NCBI RefSeq assembly: GCF_013002705.1
Contig: NZ_JABEND010000011.1
Span: 62,001-126,000 of the forward strand
Length of the DNA: 64,000 nucleotides
Origin: Nakamurella aerolata
GTDB lineage: Bacteria > Actinomycetota > Actinomycetes > Mycobacteriales > Nakamurellaceae
Direction of reading: 5' to 3'
The position numbers and the translations under genes are program-made. The notes under the pieces are model-generated. The model was not told the origin of the DNA. It did not search any database and worked only from the letters and a program-made list of their open reading frames with translations. This document shows positions 1-8,434 of this stretch, piece after piece. The stretch's first letter is position 1. Each line of letters opens with the position of its first letter.

Positions 1-496
1 CAGCAGTGACCAGGGCCCCGCCACTATTTGCCCCGCTGAATCTCTTGCGCCGCAATCGGATCAAGCTGAGCCAGGTGCGCCTGACCAGAACGATGACCTC
101 CCGCCGTTCTGAACACCCGCGGGACTGCCCGACCCCTACCGTGCTCGCTGGCCGTGGGAACGGTCGGCCGGTCAGCAGTCGAGAACGCTCGACCGGCCAG
201 CCATCGCAGCGGCAATCGCTGGGCCGGTCAGCAGCCGAGAGCGCTCGACCGGCCAGCCATCGCAGCGGCAAACGCTGGGCCGGTCAGCAAGCTCAATTGG
301 AACGCCGGGCAGGTCAGCAGCGGGAACGCCTGGCCTGCAATGGGAACGCCGGGCCCGTCAGCAGCGAGGCACGGTGGACCGGTCGACAGTGGAAACGACT
401 GGCCTGCAATGGGAACGCCGGGTCGGTCAGCAGCGAGGAGACGGCCGGCTGGCCGGCAGTGGAAACGTCTGGCCTGCAGCGGGAACGCCGGGCCGG
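1..496. repeat. GC-rich degenerate tandem repeat region
   Basis: No convincing gene is present. Two near-identical 56-bp units lie at 168-223 and 224-279, each starting with CCGGTCAGCAG. They are followed by three copies of a unit of about 69 bp whose shared word TGGCCTGCA begins near 331, 400 and 470. The shorter word GGGAACGCCGGGCCGGTCAG recurs throughout. Several frames stay open only because of base composition, and none gives a recognisable protein. The region sits just downstream, on the minus strand, of a truncated gene remnant. The tandem arrays look like local amplification by slippage or recombination. Confidence 0.6.
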
Positions 497-697
497 TCAG
501 CAGCGGGGGACGCCCGGCGCGAACCCTGGCGCACCGGTTTGCAGGTAGGCGTCCGACACCCAGAGGCCGTCGGCCGTGCGATCCCAAATGTCGGTGCCGT
601 ACGCGGCCGGCCCTTTCTGCTGGCACACCACCGGCACCATGTCGCCCTTGGCGTACGCCAGTGTGTTCAGCTGCTCAGCCTGCAGACGAAGCCATCT
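497..697 (-). pseudogene. Remnant of a C-terminal SH3-like cell-wall domain
   Basis: On the minus strand an open frame of about 66 codons runs from just after an in-frame TAG (698-700) to a TGA at 497-499, with no credible start or ribosome binding site. The translation includes GDMVPVVCQQ and, further on, WDRTADGLWVSDAYLQT. That matches the C-terminal SH3-like repeat found in actinobacterial secreted amidases and lysozyme-like proteins, where a Cys is followed by Trp-Asp-x-x-x-Asp-Gly-x-x-Val-Ser-Asp. Only this tail survives and the catalytic part is absent. It appears to be the end of a gene whose front was deleted or replaced by the neighbouring DUF2268 gene. Confidence 0.5.
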
Positions 698-719
698 CTA
701 GTGCGTCAACCCCAGCCGC

Positions 720-1682
720 TCAGCCAGCCGGCAGCCGAAGGCGTTGCCGCGCAACGTCGATGATGTCCTGTGCGGGAGTGCGCACCTGCGCGGCAGCGGT
801 ACCCGACACCGCGCCCTGCTGGTCAAGATTGCTCTGCTGGTCAAGATAGCCCTGCTGGTCAAGATAAGCGCGCACCAGCCGAGCGCCGGCCGCGTAACCG
901 GCTCCGGTGGGCAACCCCACCGGCTCGGCCCCGAACAGCCTGGCACTCGCATCACCATGCACCCACGCGGTGAAGTTCTGCATGCCGGTCACGTCGAGCC
1001 CACGTGCCACCGTCTGCAGCACAGCGTCGTCGACACGGGTCTCCGGAGCCACGAAGTGGGTGTAGCCGGTGTCCCCGTACAACTCTGCAGCGAACTCGTC
1101 GGCGAGCCCCTCGGAGATCACCTGCTCGCCGACCGTCACGGTCGCGGGATTCCACACCACACCGCCGGGGCTGTACCGCACGTTGTGATGCAACTCGTGG
1201 GCTGCGATGGCCTCCAGTCGCCCCAACACAGTCTCGTTGGGCCACACCGTGATGGCGATGTAGCCGCTGATCCCGCCGAACGCCGACAAGCCCTGCACTT
1301 CGCGGGTGAAGTGATCGTTGCCAGGGTCGCCGACCACCAACAGCACCGTCAGATCGGGGATCGCCGCTTCCGGATCGGCAGCGTGCAGCGCGTCGATGCC
1401 GCGCTCTAGACCCGCCCGGATCCGTTGCCAGGCATCAGCATCGGTCAGCAACCGCACCGCTGTACGGTTCCGCGCAGAGTCGTCGTCGGAGTCGCGGTCG
1501 ATCGGAAAGCCGAAACTCTGCAGGTGCGCCTGCACCAGGTCGGTCTGCCCTGGGAAGTACCGATACATCCCGGCCATCGGCTGCCACAGCTCGCGCAATA
1601 GCTCGGGCCGTTCGGCGGCGGGTGCGTCGAGGATGTTCAGCATGGCGGGGCCGGAGTCGATCACGGTGAGGTTCATGGACAT
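720..1682 (-). CDS. DUF2268-type putative zinc protease
   Basis: This 320-residue protein carries the zinc-protease signature HELHH at residues 162-166 (AIAAHELHHN), followed about 20 residues later by EGLADEFAAE, which probably supplies the third metal ligand. This arrangement is typical of the DUF2268 family of predicted Zn-dependent proteases, whose substrates are unknown. There is no signal peptide, so it is probably cytoplasmic. I chose the ATG at 1682; a second ATG lies two codons on, and the open frame upstream of 1682 is low-complexity and unlike the family. Near the C-terminus the residues YLDQQ are repeated (YLDQQGYLDQQSNLDQQG), encoded by a small tandem DNA repeat around 823-870. 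Confidence 0.72.
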   Translation of the reverse strand: MSMNLTVIDSGPAMLNILDAPAAERPELLRELWQPMAGMYRYFPGQTDLVQAHLQSFGFPIDRDSDDDSARNRTAVRLLTDADAWQRIRAGLERGIDALHAADPEAAIPDLTVLLVVGDPGNDHFTREVQGLSAFGGISGYIAITVWPNETVLGRLEAIAAHELHHNVRYSPGGVVWNPATVTVGEQVISEGLADEFAAELYGDTGYTHFVAPETRVDDAVLQTVARGLDVTGMQNFTAWVHGDASARLFGAEPVGLPTGAGYAAGARLVRAYLDQQGYLDQQSNLDQQGAVSGTAAAQVRTPAQDIIDVARQRLRLPAG

Positions 1683-1884
1683 GGACGGTAGGCACTCACG
1701 TGGAGGAAGGGTCAACCCAGCCGGCCGCTCCACCGGCGAAGGCCGCCAGCGTGCACCAGGCGCCATCGGCGGCGCAGTCGGCGGCCGACGCCGGGCTGAT
1801 CGTCCCCGGGTCGCCGCACGGCAGCGCGGCGACCCGGGAACCATCAAACTGGCCCGCGGATTACTGTGCCGTCACCGTCGCCCC

Positions 1885-3612
1885 TCACTGACCGGCCTCG
1901 CCCCTGGCGGTGTCATTCTTGCGCACCACCAACGTCTTCCAGGCGATGGCTGCGACCAGGTAGCAGCCAGCATCGACCAGGATCGCCGCGACCGACCACA
2001 GTTGCGACAACACCCCGGCGAGGGCTCCGCCGGCCATCGAACTGGCGGCCGCCAGCGCGCCGACGAGCCCAACAGTGGTACCAAGCGCCTTCGGCCGCGC
2101 CCGCTGCTGCAGCACGGTGCTCTGCGCGGCAGCCACCACCGCGAACGGCACCCCGGCAACCGCGCTCAGCACCAGCACCGACCAAGCGGCCGGCCACACC
2201 AGCGGCACTCCGAGCAACGGAACCAAGACCACCGCCGCAGCCGTCAACCCACGGCCCAGCAACGAGTCCGCCCCGGTTCGGGGCCGCCGCGCCCCGAGCC
2301 ACAGGGCAGTCAGGACACCACCGACCGCCTGGGCGGCGAGCATGGCGCCCAGCAGTGCACTGCTGCCGAAAACCGTTGCAACGTAAGGAGCCAGCAGCGC
2401 AGAAACCACACCCTCGCCGATGCCGGTAGCGACGACAACACCAACAACCGGCCGCAGCCGCGGATCAGCGACAATCGTCCGCCACCCCACCGGACGTGCG
2501 CTGTCGCTCGGTGCCGGACCGGACCCGGCCAGGCGCGCGACTCGGCGACCCCAGCCGTTGCGTGCGGAACTCGTCCGTCCCAGGGGCGAACCAGTCGGGT
2601 GCCGGCGCCGGACGAGCGAGTCGGCTGGACCCGGCCCCCCGGGCAGCGAACCGGGCCGCACGCGCTGGCCGAGCGAGCTGGGCCGCATGCGCCAACCGAG
2701 CGAGCCGGGCCGCACGCGCCAGCCGAGCGAACCGGACGGGCGCAGACGCCAGGCGAGCATGGCGGCAACCAGGTACAGCGCCGCGTTCGCGAGCAGCACC
2801 GTCGTCATGCCACCCACCGCCAGCACCAGACCGCCGGCCATCGGGCCGACCAGCCGCGCGCTGGACACCGCGGTGCCGAGCAAGCCGTTGGCCCGAATGA
2901 GTTGCCGCGGCTCGACAATCGACACCACCAGCACCGATTCGGTCGGCTGAATCAACTGGCTCACCGCCGACTGCGCCAGGCCCAGCGGCAGCAGCAGCCA
3001 CCACCTCCACTGGTAGCTCACCATGGCCACGCACACCCCAGCCAACAGCAGGTTGGCGCAGCACAGCAGCAGTCGCGGGTTGCCGCGGTCCACCAACGCG
3101 CCTGCGAAGGGGGCGACGGCAATCCCCGGCGCCGCCATCGCGATCGCCAGTGCCGCTGTTGCGCCGGTGGATCCGGTCGCCGCGAACACGTAGTACGCCA
3201 ACGCAATCCACTGCACCTGGGTCGCCGTCAGGCCGACCACACCGGCGGACCAAGCGAGCCGAAAGTCGCGATGCCGCCAGGGCGAGGCGTCACCGGTGGG
3301 TGGGCTGCGGTGGCCGTCGGCGGGGCCATCACCTGTGGGTGGACTGCCGTGGCCGTCGGCGGGGGCGTCAGCTGTGAGTGGACTTCCGTGGGTGTCGGCG
3401 GGGGCATCAGCTGTGAGTGGGCTGCCGTGGTCGTCGGTGGGGCCGTCAGCTGTCGGTGGACTGCCGTGGTCGTCGGTGGAGTCACCCGTGGGTGAGCTGC
3501 CGTGGCCGTCGGCGGGGCCGGCACCTGTGAGTGGACTGCCGTGGCGATCGAGGGGGTCGGCAATGGAGTCGAAGCCGGTGTCGTCGTCGGTGCCGTCGCC
3601 GGGATGCGTCAT
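1885..3612 (-). CDS. MFS transporter with repetitive N-terminal extension
   Basis: A 575-residue member of the major facilitator superfamily, probably an exporter in the inner membrane. From about residue 112 (WRHRDFRLAW) onward there are roughly twelve hydrophobic segments, with the loop motif DRGNPR after the second or third helix, as in MFS_3-type efflux proteins. The first 110 residues are unusual: about seven copies of a 12-14 residue unit of the form HGSPPTADGPADD. The central cytoplasmic loop (residues 290-335) is also repetitive (RPGSLGWRMRPSSLG). The start at 3612 is 30 bp from the divergent regulator gene, which implies shared control. A later start that skips the repeats cannot be excluded. 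The substrate is unknown. Confidence 0.75.
   Translation of the reverse strand: MTHPGDGTDDDTGFDSIADPLDRHGSPLTGAGPADGHGSSPTGDSTDDHGSPPTADGPTDDHGSPLTADAPADTHGSPLTADAPADGHGSPPTGDGPADGHRSPPTGDASPWRHRDFRLAWSAGVVGLTATQVQWIALAYYVFAATGSTGATAALAIAMAAPGIAVAPFAGALVDRGNPRLLLCCANLLLAGVCVAMVSYQWRWWLLLPLGLAQSAVSQLIQPTESVLVVSIVEPRQLIRANGLLGTAVSSARLVGPMAGGLVLAVGGMTTVLLANAALYLVAAMLAWRLRPSGSLGWRVRPGSLGWRMRPSSLGQRVRPGSLPGGPGPADSLVRRRHPTGSPLGRTSSARNGWGRRVARLAGSGPAPSDSARPVGWRTIVADPRLRPVVGVVVATGIGEGVVSALLAPYVATVFGSSALLGAMLAAQAVGGVLTALWLGARRPRTGADSLLGRGLTAAAVVLVPLLGVPLVWPAAWSVLVLSAVAGVPFAVVAAAQSTVLQQRARPKALGTTVGLVGALAAASSMAGGALAGVLSQLWSVAAILVDAGCYLVAAIAWKTLVVRKNDTARGEAGQ
3286..3552 (-). repeat. In-frame tandem repeats in the MFS gene
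   Basis: About seven direct repeats of 36-42 bp encode the N-terminal HGSPxTxDxPADG units of the MFS transporter, residues 21-109. Unit length varies in steps of three bases, so the frame is kept. On the plus strand the repeated word is GTGGGTGGACTGCCGTGG-like. The array looks like a recently expanded coding minisatellite. Confidence 0.7.
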
Positions 3613-3642
3613 CTCGGCAGCGTGCGAACTAAGCTACTTCAA

Positions 3643-4341
3643 ATGGAACAGTCGGATTCACCTAGCCCCAGGCGTCGGGTCGAGAATGCCGCTGCCGCAG
3701 CAACTTCCGGTTATCGGGTCACCGACCCGGCCCAGGCTCGGCTGCTCACCGATCCGGTCGCTCGCGACTTCCTCGGGCCGTTTCTCGGGCGCACCGCCAG
3801 CGTGGCCGAGGCCGCTGCTGAGCTCGATGCCGCCCAGAACACCACGCTGTACCGAGTGCGCACCCTGCTGCGCGCCGGGCTGCTCCGGCAGGTCGGAGAG
3901 CGGCGCCGGGCCGGCAGGCCGATCAAGCTCTACCGATCGAGTCACGACCATTACTTCGTGCCGTTCGCGGCTACCGGGTACGACACGTTGGAAGATCGCC
4001 TGCGGGCGCAGGGCCGGCCGATCTGGGACGGCCTCATCGATGCGTATGCCGCTGCGCTGCACGGGCATCGGCGTTACGGGCACCACGTGTTCCGCTCCGG
4101 CGGCGCCGTGATGACCTCAGATCTGCTGCCTGAGCAGTCGCCGTCCGGACGCCCGCTGTTCTGGTCGGACACCACGGTCACGCTGACCGATGCCGACGCG
4201 GACGAGCTGGCCGCGCGGCTGCGGGAGTGGTACGCCGAGCTGGTGCGCCGGAGCCCGCCGAGCACCGGGGGCGGCAGCCGCGAGAAGGGCCGGAGATATC
4301 TGGCGCTGGCCGCGCTGTTGCCGGTTCCGCCGCAACGCTGA
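3643..4341 (+). CDS. ArsR-like winged-helix regulator
   Basis: A 232-residue protein with a winged-helix DNA-binding domain in its first half. The stretch LTDPVARDFLGPFLGRTASV followed by AEAAAELDAAQNTTLYRVRT fits the recognition helices of ArsR/HTH_20-type repressors. It is followed by an RRRAGRPIKLYRSSHDHYFV wing and an uncharacterised C-terminal effector region. The ATG at 3643 is chosen because the upstream open frame is only the complement of the MFS repeat. It lies 30 bp from the divergent MFS gene, so it most likely controls that exporter and itself. The TAAGCT and TTCAAATGG bases just before the start leave little room for a leader, suggesting a very short or absent 5' UTR. Confidence 0.68.
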   Translation: MEQSDSPSPRRRVENAAAAATSGYRVTDPAQARLLTDPVARDFLGPFLGRTASVAEAAAELDAAQNTTLYRVRTLLRAGLLRQVGERRRAGRPIKLYRSSHDHYFVPFAATGYDTLEDRLRAQGRPIWDGLIDAYAAALHGHRRYGHHVFRSGGAVMTSDLLPEQSPSGRPLFWSDTTVTLTDADADELAARLREWYAELVRRSPPSTGGGSREKGRRYLALAALLPVPPQR

Positions 4342-4420
4342 ATCTGCCCCGGCTCCGGGTCCATCGAGCACCGGCCGCCGGTGAGCCGCCGCGCACTCGG
4401 GGCGTCGGCTCGCAGTGGCT

Positions 4421-4610
4421 CCAGCTCTCCCGACGTCCCGCACCTCAGGCTCGCCCCACGGGCTCGCGTCTCAGGGTCGCCCTACGGGCTCGCCCCTCGG
4501 TCTCGCGCCTCCGTCTCGCGCCTCGGGCTCATGCGTCCCGCGCCTCGGTCTCGCGCCACCGGGCCGGTGCCATGGGCACGCCACGGGCTGGTGCCACAAG
4601 CTCGAGCCGC
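4421..4610. repeat. Intergenic degenerate short tandem repeats
   Basis: The gap between two convergent genes (4342-4626) consists mainly of a drifting 10-14 bp unit built from CTCGCGCCTCGGGCTC and CTCGCCCCACGGG. About a dozen imperfect copies can be followed. No gene is visible. Because it separates convergent stop codons it may also act as a transcription boundary, but there is no clear hairpin plus T-run terminator. Confidence 0.5.
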
Positions 4611-4626
4611 ACCGGCTCCCACCTGC

Positions 4627-4899
4627 TCAGCCGAAGTGCGTGACCCGTCCGCCGGTGGCCTCGGCCACGGCGACGTGCACGGCGGCCTGGGCGCGGCGCT
4701 GCAGTCCCAACTTGGACAGGATCACGGTGACGGTGTTCTTCACCGTCTTCTCCGCGATGCCCAGCCGGGCGCCGATCTCCTTGTTGGTCAGCCCCTGTCC
4801 GATCTCGTGCAGCACTTGGCACTCGCGCGGGGTGAGCGCTGAGTACAGGGCGGCAGCGGTGCCCGCCGGCAGGTCGATCCGTGATGCGGTGGTGGTCAT
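4627..4899 (-). CDS. Stand-alone LuxR/GerE-type DNA-binding protein
   Basis: Only 90 residues long and almost entirely a LuxR C-terminal helix-turn-helix: LTPRECQVLHEIGQGLTNKE, then IGARLGIAEKTVKNTVTVIL, then SKLGLQRRAQ. These are the classic family positions. The usual receiver or autoinducer domain is absent, so it is either a constitutive regulator or one that works with a partner. It is transcribed away from the BlaI/M56 pair across a 122-bp gap that contains clear palindromic boxes, so it is probably repressed by the BlaI-type protein. Its targets are unknown. Confidence 0.8.
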   Translation of the reverse strand: MTTTASRIDLPAGTAAALYSALTPRECQVLHEIGQGLTNKEIGARLGIAEKTVKNTVTVILSKLGLQRRAQAAVHVAVAEATGGRVTHFG

Positions 4900-4923
4900 G
4901 CCTCCACTCTAGTTCGACAAGTT

Positions 4924-4958
4924 GTAGAACTTCTACTCAACTTCTACAAATGGTAGAA
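4924..4958. promoter_or_regulatory. Double GTAGAA/TTCTAC operator, probably BlaI-type
   Basis: Two palindromes share the same hexamer boxes. GTAGAA-C-TTCTAC spans 4924-4936 and TTCTAC-AAATG-GTAGAA spans 4942-4958. They are AT-rich islands in very GC-rich DNA and lie between the divergent LuxR-type and BlaI-type starts. The second palindrome contains a TAGAAT -10-like hexamer (4954-4959), with TTCTAC at 4931-4936 placed 17 bp upstream, so repressor binding would block the blaI promoter. BlaI/MecI repressors bind TACA/TGTA-type palindromes, which supports the assignment. Confidence 0.65.
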
Positions 4959-5021
4959 TTTTCTTGGGCGGAGCGCACAAGGCCCTCCGCCGGTCCCGTC
5001 ACAGGCAGGAGGCGAGCCACG

Positions 5022-5369
5022 ATGACACAGCGCGGCGAGCTGGAACGCGCTGTGATGCAGGCATTGTGGGCCGCCGACGGTTCGCTCACCGCTCGCGACG
5101 TTGCCGAGCATCTGGCAGACCGGGATCTGGCGATGACCACCGTGTTGACGGTGCTCGGTCGGTTGGAGAGCAAGGGCCTTGTGGTCCGCAGCCGGGCCGG
5201 CCGGGCCCACACCTACGCACCGGCTGCTGATCGGGCCGAACACACCGCTGAGCTGATGCGGCAGGCGCTCGATTCCGGCGGCGACCGGCGGGACGCGCTT
5301 GTCCGTTTCGTCGATGCGGTTTCCGACGACGACCTCGCTGCCTTGCGCCGCGCCCTCGACGAGCGCTGA
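5022..5369 (+). CDS. BlaI/MecI-family transcriptional repressor
   Basis: This 115-residue protein matches the BlaI/MecI winged-helix family (Pfam Penicillinase_R): RGELERAVMQALWAADGSLT, then ARDVAEHLADRDLAMTTVLT, then VLGRLESKGLVVRSRAGRAH. The C-terminal part resembles the dimerisation region that is cut by an M56 sensor protease. An AGGAGG at 5007-5012 sits nine bases before the ATG and settles the start. The M56 gene follows after 33 bp, forming the usual repressor-protease pair. In actinobacteria such pairs respond to cell-wall or respiratory stress. No beta-lactamase gene is adjacent here. Confidence 0.88.
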   Translation: MTQRGELERAVMQALWAADGSLTARDVAEHLADRDLAMTTVLTVLGRLESKGLVVRSRAGRAHTYAPAADRAEHTAELMRQALDSGGDRRDALVRFVDAVSDDDLAALRRALDER

Positions 5370-5402
5370 ACTTCCCACCCGCTCCTGCTAGCTTCCAGCA
5401 GG

Positions 5403-6392
5403 GTGAGCGGCCTGTCGGTAACGGTGATCGCGATGGCGCTTGCCATCGTCGGGTCAGCGTGCGCCGGGCCGGTCAGCATGCGATTGGCGTCGGCGCGCTG
5501 GCCCGAGCGCGCCCCGACGGCGGCGCTGGTGCTCTGGCAGGCGGTGTGCCTGTGCGCCGGCCTGTCGCTGACCGGGGCGGCGCTGGTCGCCGGCATCGCA
5601 CCGCTCGGTGAGCACCTACCCAGCGCACTACTGACGTTCTGGCGCAACGCTTTTCGGGGCCGGCCGTTCGACGGGCTCTCCGGCTGGCGAGTGCTGCTGT
5701 TGCTGCTGGCCGCGGTGATAGCCGGGGCGCTGCTGGTGGTGTTGGTGCGCTGCTTCGTCCTGACGGTGCTGCGCCGGCGGGCCCATCGACAGTTGCTCGA
5801 TCTGCTCTCCACCGGCGCTCCCGTCGACCACGAGTCGGCCGCAGCGGATGCCGAGCCGCCGACGCGCAACGTGCGGGTGCTCGACCACGACGCCCCGTTG
5901 GCCTATGCGGTGCCGGGCTGGCACACCCGGTTGGTGTTGACGCAAGGTATCCGGCAGTTGCTGGATCCGGCTCAACTCGCCGCCGTCATCGCGCACGAGC
6001 GGGCCCACCTGAACTTCCGTCATGCGTTGCTGCTACTGCCTTTTCATGCCTGGTCGGTGGCGCTCGGTTGGGTCCCCGGGGTGCGCTCGGCGCGGCAATC
6101 CGTTGCGGCGCTGGCCGAGATGCAGGCCGACGACGCCGCGGTGCGGACCGCCGGTGCGGAAGCGGTGGCGTCCGCAATCTCTGCCGTTGCGCTCTCCGGC
6201 GGCGGGACGGCCGCGACGGCCCGCTCGAAGGAACTGCCGCAGGTCGGCAGCACCGCGGTGGTGCGCAGAGTGCGCCGGCTGCAGCAGATCAAGCCGTTGC
6301 CCCGGTGGGCACTGGCCGGCGTCTATGCGTTGGCCGCCGCACTGCTGCTGGTGCCCACCGCCGTGTTGTTCTTGGGTTGGCGTCCGGTCTGA
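5403..6392 (+). CDS. M56-family (BlaR1-like) membrane zinc protease
   Basis: A 329-residue integral membrane protease with a GTG start. Hydrophobic helices occur near residues 3-25, 35-60, 95-120 and 300-325. The zinc motif HERAH (residues 198-202, in AAVIAHERAHLNFRH) lies on the cytoplasmic side between them. It has no penicillin-binding sensor domain, so it is the short M56 form common in actinobacteria rather than true BlaR1. Its expected role is cleavage of the BlaI-type repressor encoded 33 bp upstream. The inducing signal cannot be told from sequence. Confidence 0.85.
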   Translation: MSGLSVTVIAMALAIVGSACAGPVSMRLASARWPERAPTAALVLWQAVCLCAGLSLTGAALVAGIAPLGEHLPSALLTFWRNAFRGRPFDGLSGWRVLLLLLAAVIAGALLVVLVRCFVLTVLRRRAHRQLLDLLSTGAPVDHESAAADAEPPTRNVRVLDHDAPLAYAVPGWHTRLVLTQGIRQLLDPAQLAAVIAHERAHLNFRHALLLLPFHAWSVALGWVPGVRSARQSVAALAEMQADDAAVRTAGAEAVASAISAVALSGGGTAATARSKELPQVGSTAVVRRVRRLQQIKPLPRWALAGVYALAAALLLVPTAVLFLGWRPV

Positions 6393-6419
6393 CGCACGTC
6401 CGGTCCTGCAGGAGCGAAC

Positions 6420-6466
6420 AGGTTCCCCTTGGCACGGCGGGCAGGTTCCCCTTGGGCACCGCGGGC
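6420..6466. repeat. Two 23-24 bp direct repeats before the riboswitch
   Basis: AGGTTCCCCTTGGCACGGC at 6420 and AGGTTCCCCTTGGGCACCGC at 6443 form two near-identical adjacent units. They lie upstream of a TACAGT -10-like hexamer (6485-6490) that would start transcription about where the riboswitch begins. They could be activator sites or another local tandem expansion. Confidence 0.4.
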
Positions 6467-6496
6467 GGGTTGCGCCGGCAGCGGTACAGTCTGCGA

Positions 6497-6742
6497 TGCC
6501 GATGGTCTGCCTGCGCGACCGGTCCAGCTGCCAACGGGGCAGCCCGGACTGGACCGCCATGGCAGGACAACAGGGAACCCGGTGCGAATCCGGGACTGCC
6601 CCGCAGCGGTGACCGGGAACGACAACCGTCACACAGCACTGGGCCGCGCCAGCCACACTGGGCCGCGGCCTGGGAAGCGACGGTCGGTAGGCCGGCGGCA
6701 GCACGCCGCAACGCCCGGGAGTCCGAAGACCTGCCGTCGGAG
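6497..6742 (+). promoter_or_regulatory. Cobalamin (AdoCbl) riboswitch
   Basis: The RNA contains the hallmark B12-box elements: GGGAACCCGGTGCGAATCC (6573 onward), CTGCCCCGCAGCGGTGA just after, and CGGGAGTCCGAAGACCTGCC near 6716-6735. A closing P1 helix can be drawn between CCGATGG (6499-6505) and CCGTCGG (6734-6740). The element lies about 120 nt upstream of a B12-type binding-protein gene and its ABC partners, the expected targets of repression by cobalamin. Between it and the start codon, ACCGCCGGTGGGTG can form a small hairpin that may sequester the translation start region. Confidence 0.92.
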
Positions 6743-6864
6743 CGCCCACCGCCGGTGGGTGCTCGTTCCGGGGCCGCGAGGGACGGCCGTGGGCGACCGG
6801 CTGATGCTCTGCTCGGGCCGGGGCCTGCAGGATCCGGACCCGCCGCATCGCCGATGGGATCCAC

Positions 6865-8430
6865 ATGACCACACGTTTCACCACCCGCCGGTCCGCCCGG
6901 CAGCTGCCCGATTCTCCTGACGTCAACGGCGTTCCGCGCGCCGCGGCTCCGGTTCGTGCCCGCCGGGCCGGGCTGACCGCCGCCGTGCTGGTGCCGGCCC
7001 TGTTGCTGGCCGCCTGCGGCAGCAGCGGCGACGACGGAGCCGCTGCATCCAGCACCACCACCTCGAGTTCCAGCGCCGGCGCCACCGGCACCGCCGATTC
7101 CGGGGCGGCGGGCGCTACCGGTTCCGGTGCGGGCGCTGCCGCCGGGTCGTCGGGCGCGGACGCTTCCGCCGGGTCCGGCGCCGGGTCGTCCGCCAGCTCG
7201 TCCGGTACCGGACCGTCCAGCGCGGTTGCGTCCGCCACCGGCAGCGGTGCGCCGGGCAGTGGCGCAGTTGGCGGCAGCGCGGCGAACAGCGGGGCGGCGG
7301 GTACCAGCGGTGCCGCCACCCCGGCCGGGCTCGACGCCAAGGGCTGCATCACCGACTTCGACCCGGCGACCGACTACTACCCGGTCAAGCAGAAGGTCAT
7401 CGACGCCAAGCAGTTCTCGATCAGTTACCACAAGTCGTATCAGGTGGTGACGGTGAAGCAGGAAGGCGGCCCCGACCTGAACTACGTGCTGCAGCGCTGC
7501 GGCGCACCGGCGCCAGAGCTCAGCGGAGCCCTGGCCAAGGCACCGGTGGTCACCACCCCGGTCACCTCGCTGTACTCGGGCTCCACCACGCATCTTCCGG
7601 CGCTGGTCGAACTCGGCAAACTCGATGTGCTGAAGGGAGTGTCGTCCACCGCGTTCGTCTCCGAACCCGAGGTGCTCGACTACATCAAGAAGCAACCCAA
7701 GTCCGACCCGGTGGTCAGCTACGCGCCCAGCGGCACTGTCGACGCCGAAGTGGTGATCAAGAACAAGCCACAGGTGGTGATCGGTGGCGGCTTCCCCGAC
7801 GCCGCTGACGCCAAGATCACCGCCGCTGGGATCCCGGTGCTGCAGGACGTCGACTCGTCAGAGCCGAACCCGCTGGGCCAGGCCGAGTGGGTCAAGTTCT
7901 TCGGTGCCCTCACTGGCACCGAGGCCAAGGCCACCGAGACCTACGACAAGATCGCGAACAGCTACCGCAAGACCGCCAAGTTGGTCTCCGGCGAAGATCC
8001 CGTGCAGGTGCTGCCGAACACCCCGTACCAGGGCGCGTGGTACATCCCAGGGGGAAAAACCTTGAAGGGCAGGCTGATCGCCGACGCCGGCGGCACAACG
8101 GCGTGGGCCGACGATCCGTCACCGACAGCGATCAAGACGACCATCGAGGCGGTGTACGCCAAGGCGGCGAAGGCGCCGATCTGGATTGCCGACGCCACCT
8201 GGACCTCGCTGGGCGACGCCACCAAGGTGGACAAGCGGCTGGCCAACTTCACCGCGTTCAAGGACAAGCAGGTGTGGAACGCGGTCAAGGGCACAACACC
8301 AGAGGGTGGCAACCCGATGTACGAGCTGGGCGCGGCCCGTCCCGACCTGGTGCTGGAAGATCTGGTGGCGATTCTGCACCCGAAAGCGTTGCCGGATCAC
8401 GAGTTCACCTTCTACGAGAAGCTGAAGTAG
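6865..8430 (+). CDS. btuF: Cobalamin ABC transporter substrate-binding lipoprotein (BtuF-like)
   Basis: A 521-residue secreted lipoprotein with signal segment and lipobox LLLAACGSS (lipidated Cys51). A roughly 110-residue Ser/Gly/Ala-rich linker follows. The rest is a periplasmic-binding-protein fold of the BtuF/FecB class (PVTSLYSGSTTHLPALVELG and IKNKPQVVIGGGFPD are typical first- and second-lobe segments). It would capture B12 or another corrinoid outside the membrane and deliver it to the permease encoded next. The AdoCbl riboswitch upstream favours a corrinoid over an iron-siderophore ligand. The linker is far longer than in enteric BtuF and presumably spans the cell wall. Confidence 0.85.
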   Translation: MTTRFTTRRSARQLPDSPDVNGVPRAAAPVRARRAGLTAAVLVPALLLAACGSSGDDGAAASSTTTSSSSAGATGTADSGAAGATGSGAGAAAGSSGADASAGSGAGSSASSSGTGPSSAVASATGSGAPGSGAVGGSAANSGAAGTSGAATPAGLDAKGCITDFDPATDYYPVKQKVIDAKQFSISYHKSYQVVTVKQEGGPDLNYVLQRCGAPAPELSGALAKAPVVTTPVTSLYSGSTTHLPALVELGKLDVLKGVSSTAFVSEPEVLDYIKKQPKSDPVVSYAPSGTVDAEVVIKNKPQVVIGGGFPDAADAKITAAGIPVLQDVDSSEPNPLGQAEWVKFFGALTGTEAKATETYDKIANSYRKTAKLVSGEDPVQVLPNTPYQGAWYIPGGKTLKGRLIADAGGTTAWADDPSPTAIKTTIEAVYAKAAKAPIWIADATWTSLGDATKVDKRLANFTAFKDKQVWNAVKGTTPEGGNPMYELGAARPDLVLEDLVAILHPKALPDHEFTFYEKLK

Positions 8431-8434
8431 CCGC

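Noticed and set aside
168-290. Repeat array that might suggest CRISPR
   Set aside because: Units are adjacent without unique spacers, not palindromic at the ends, and no cas genes are near.
5403-6392. Naming the M56 gene blaR1
   Set aside because: It lacks the penicillin-binding sensor domain and no beta-lactamase is adjacent.
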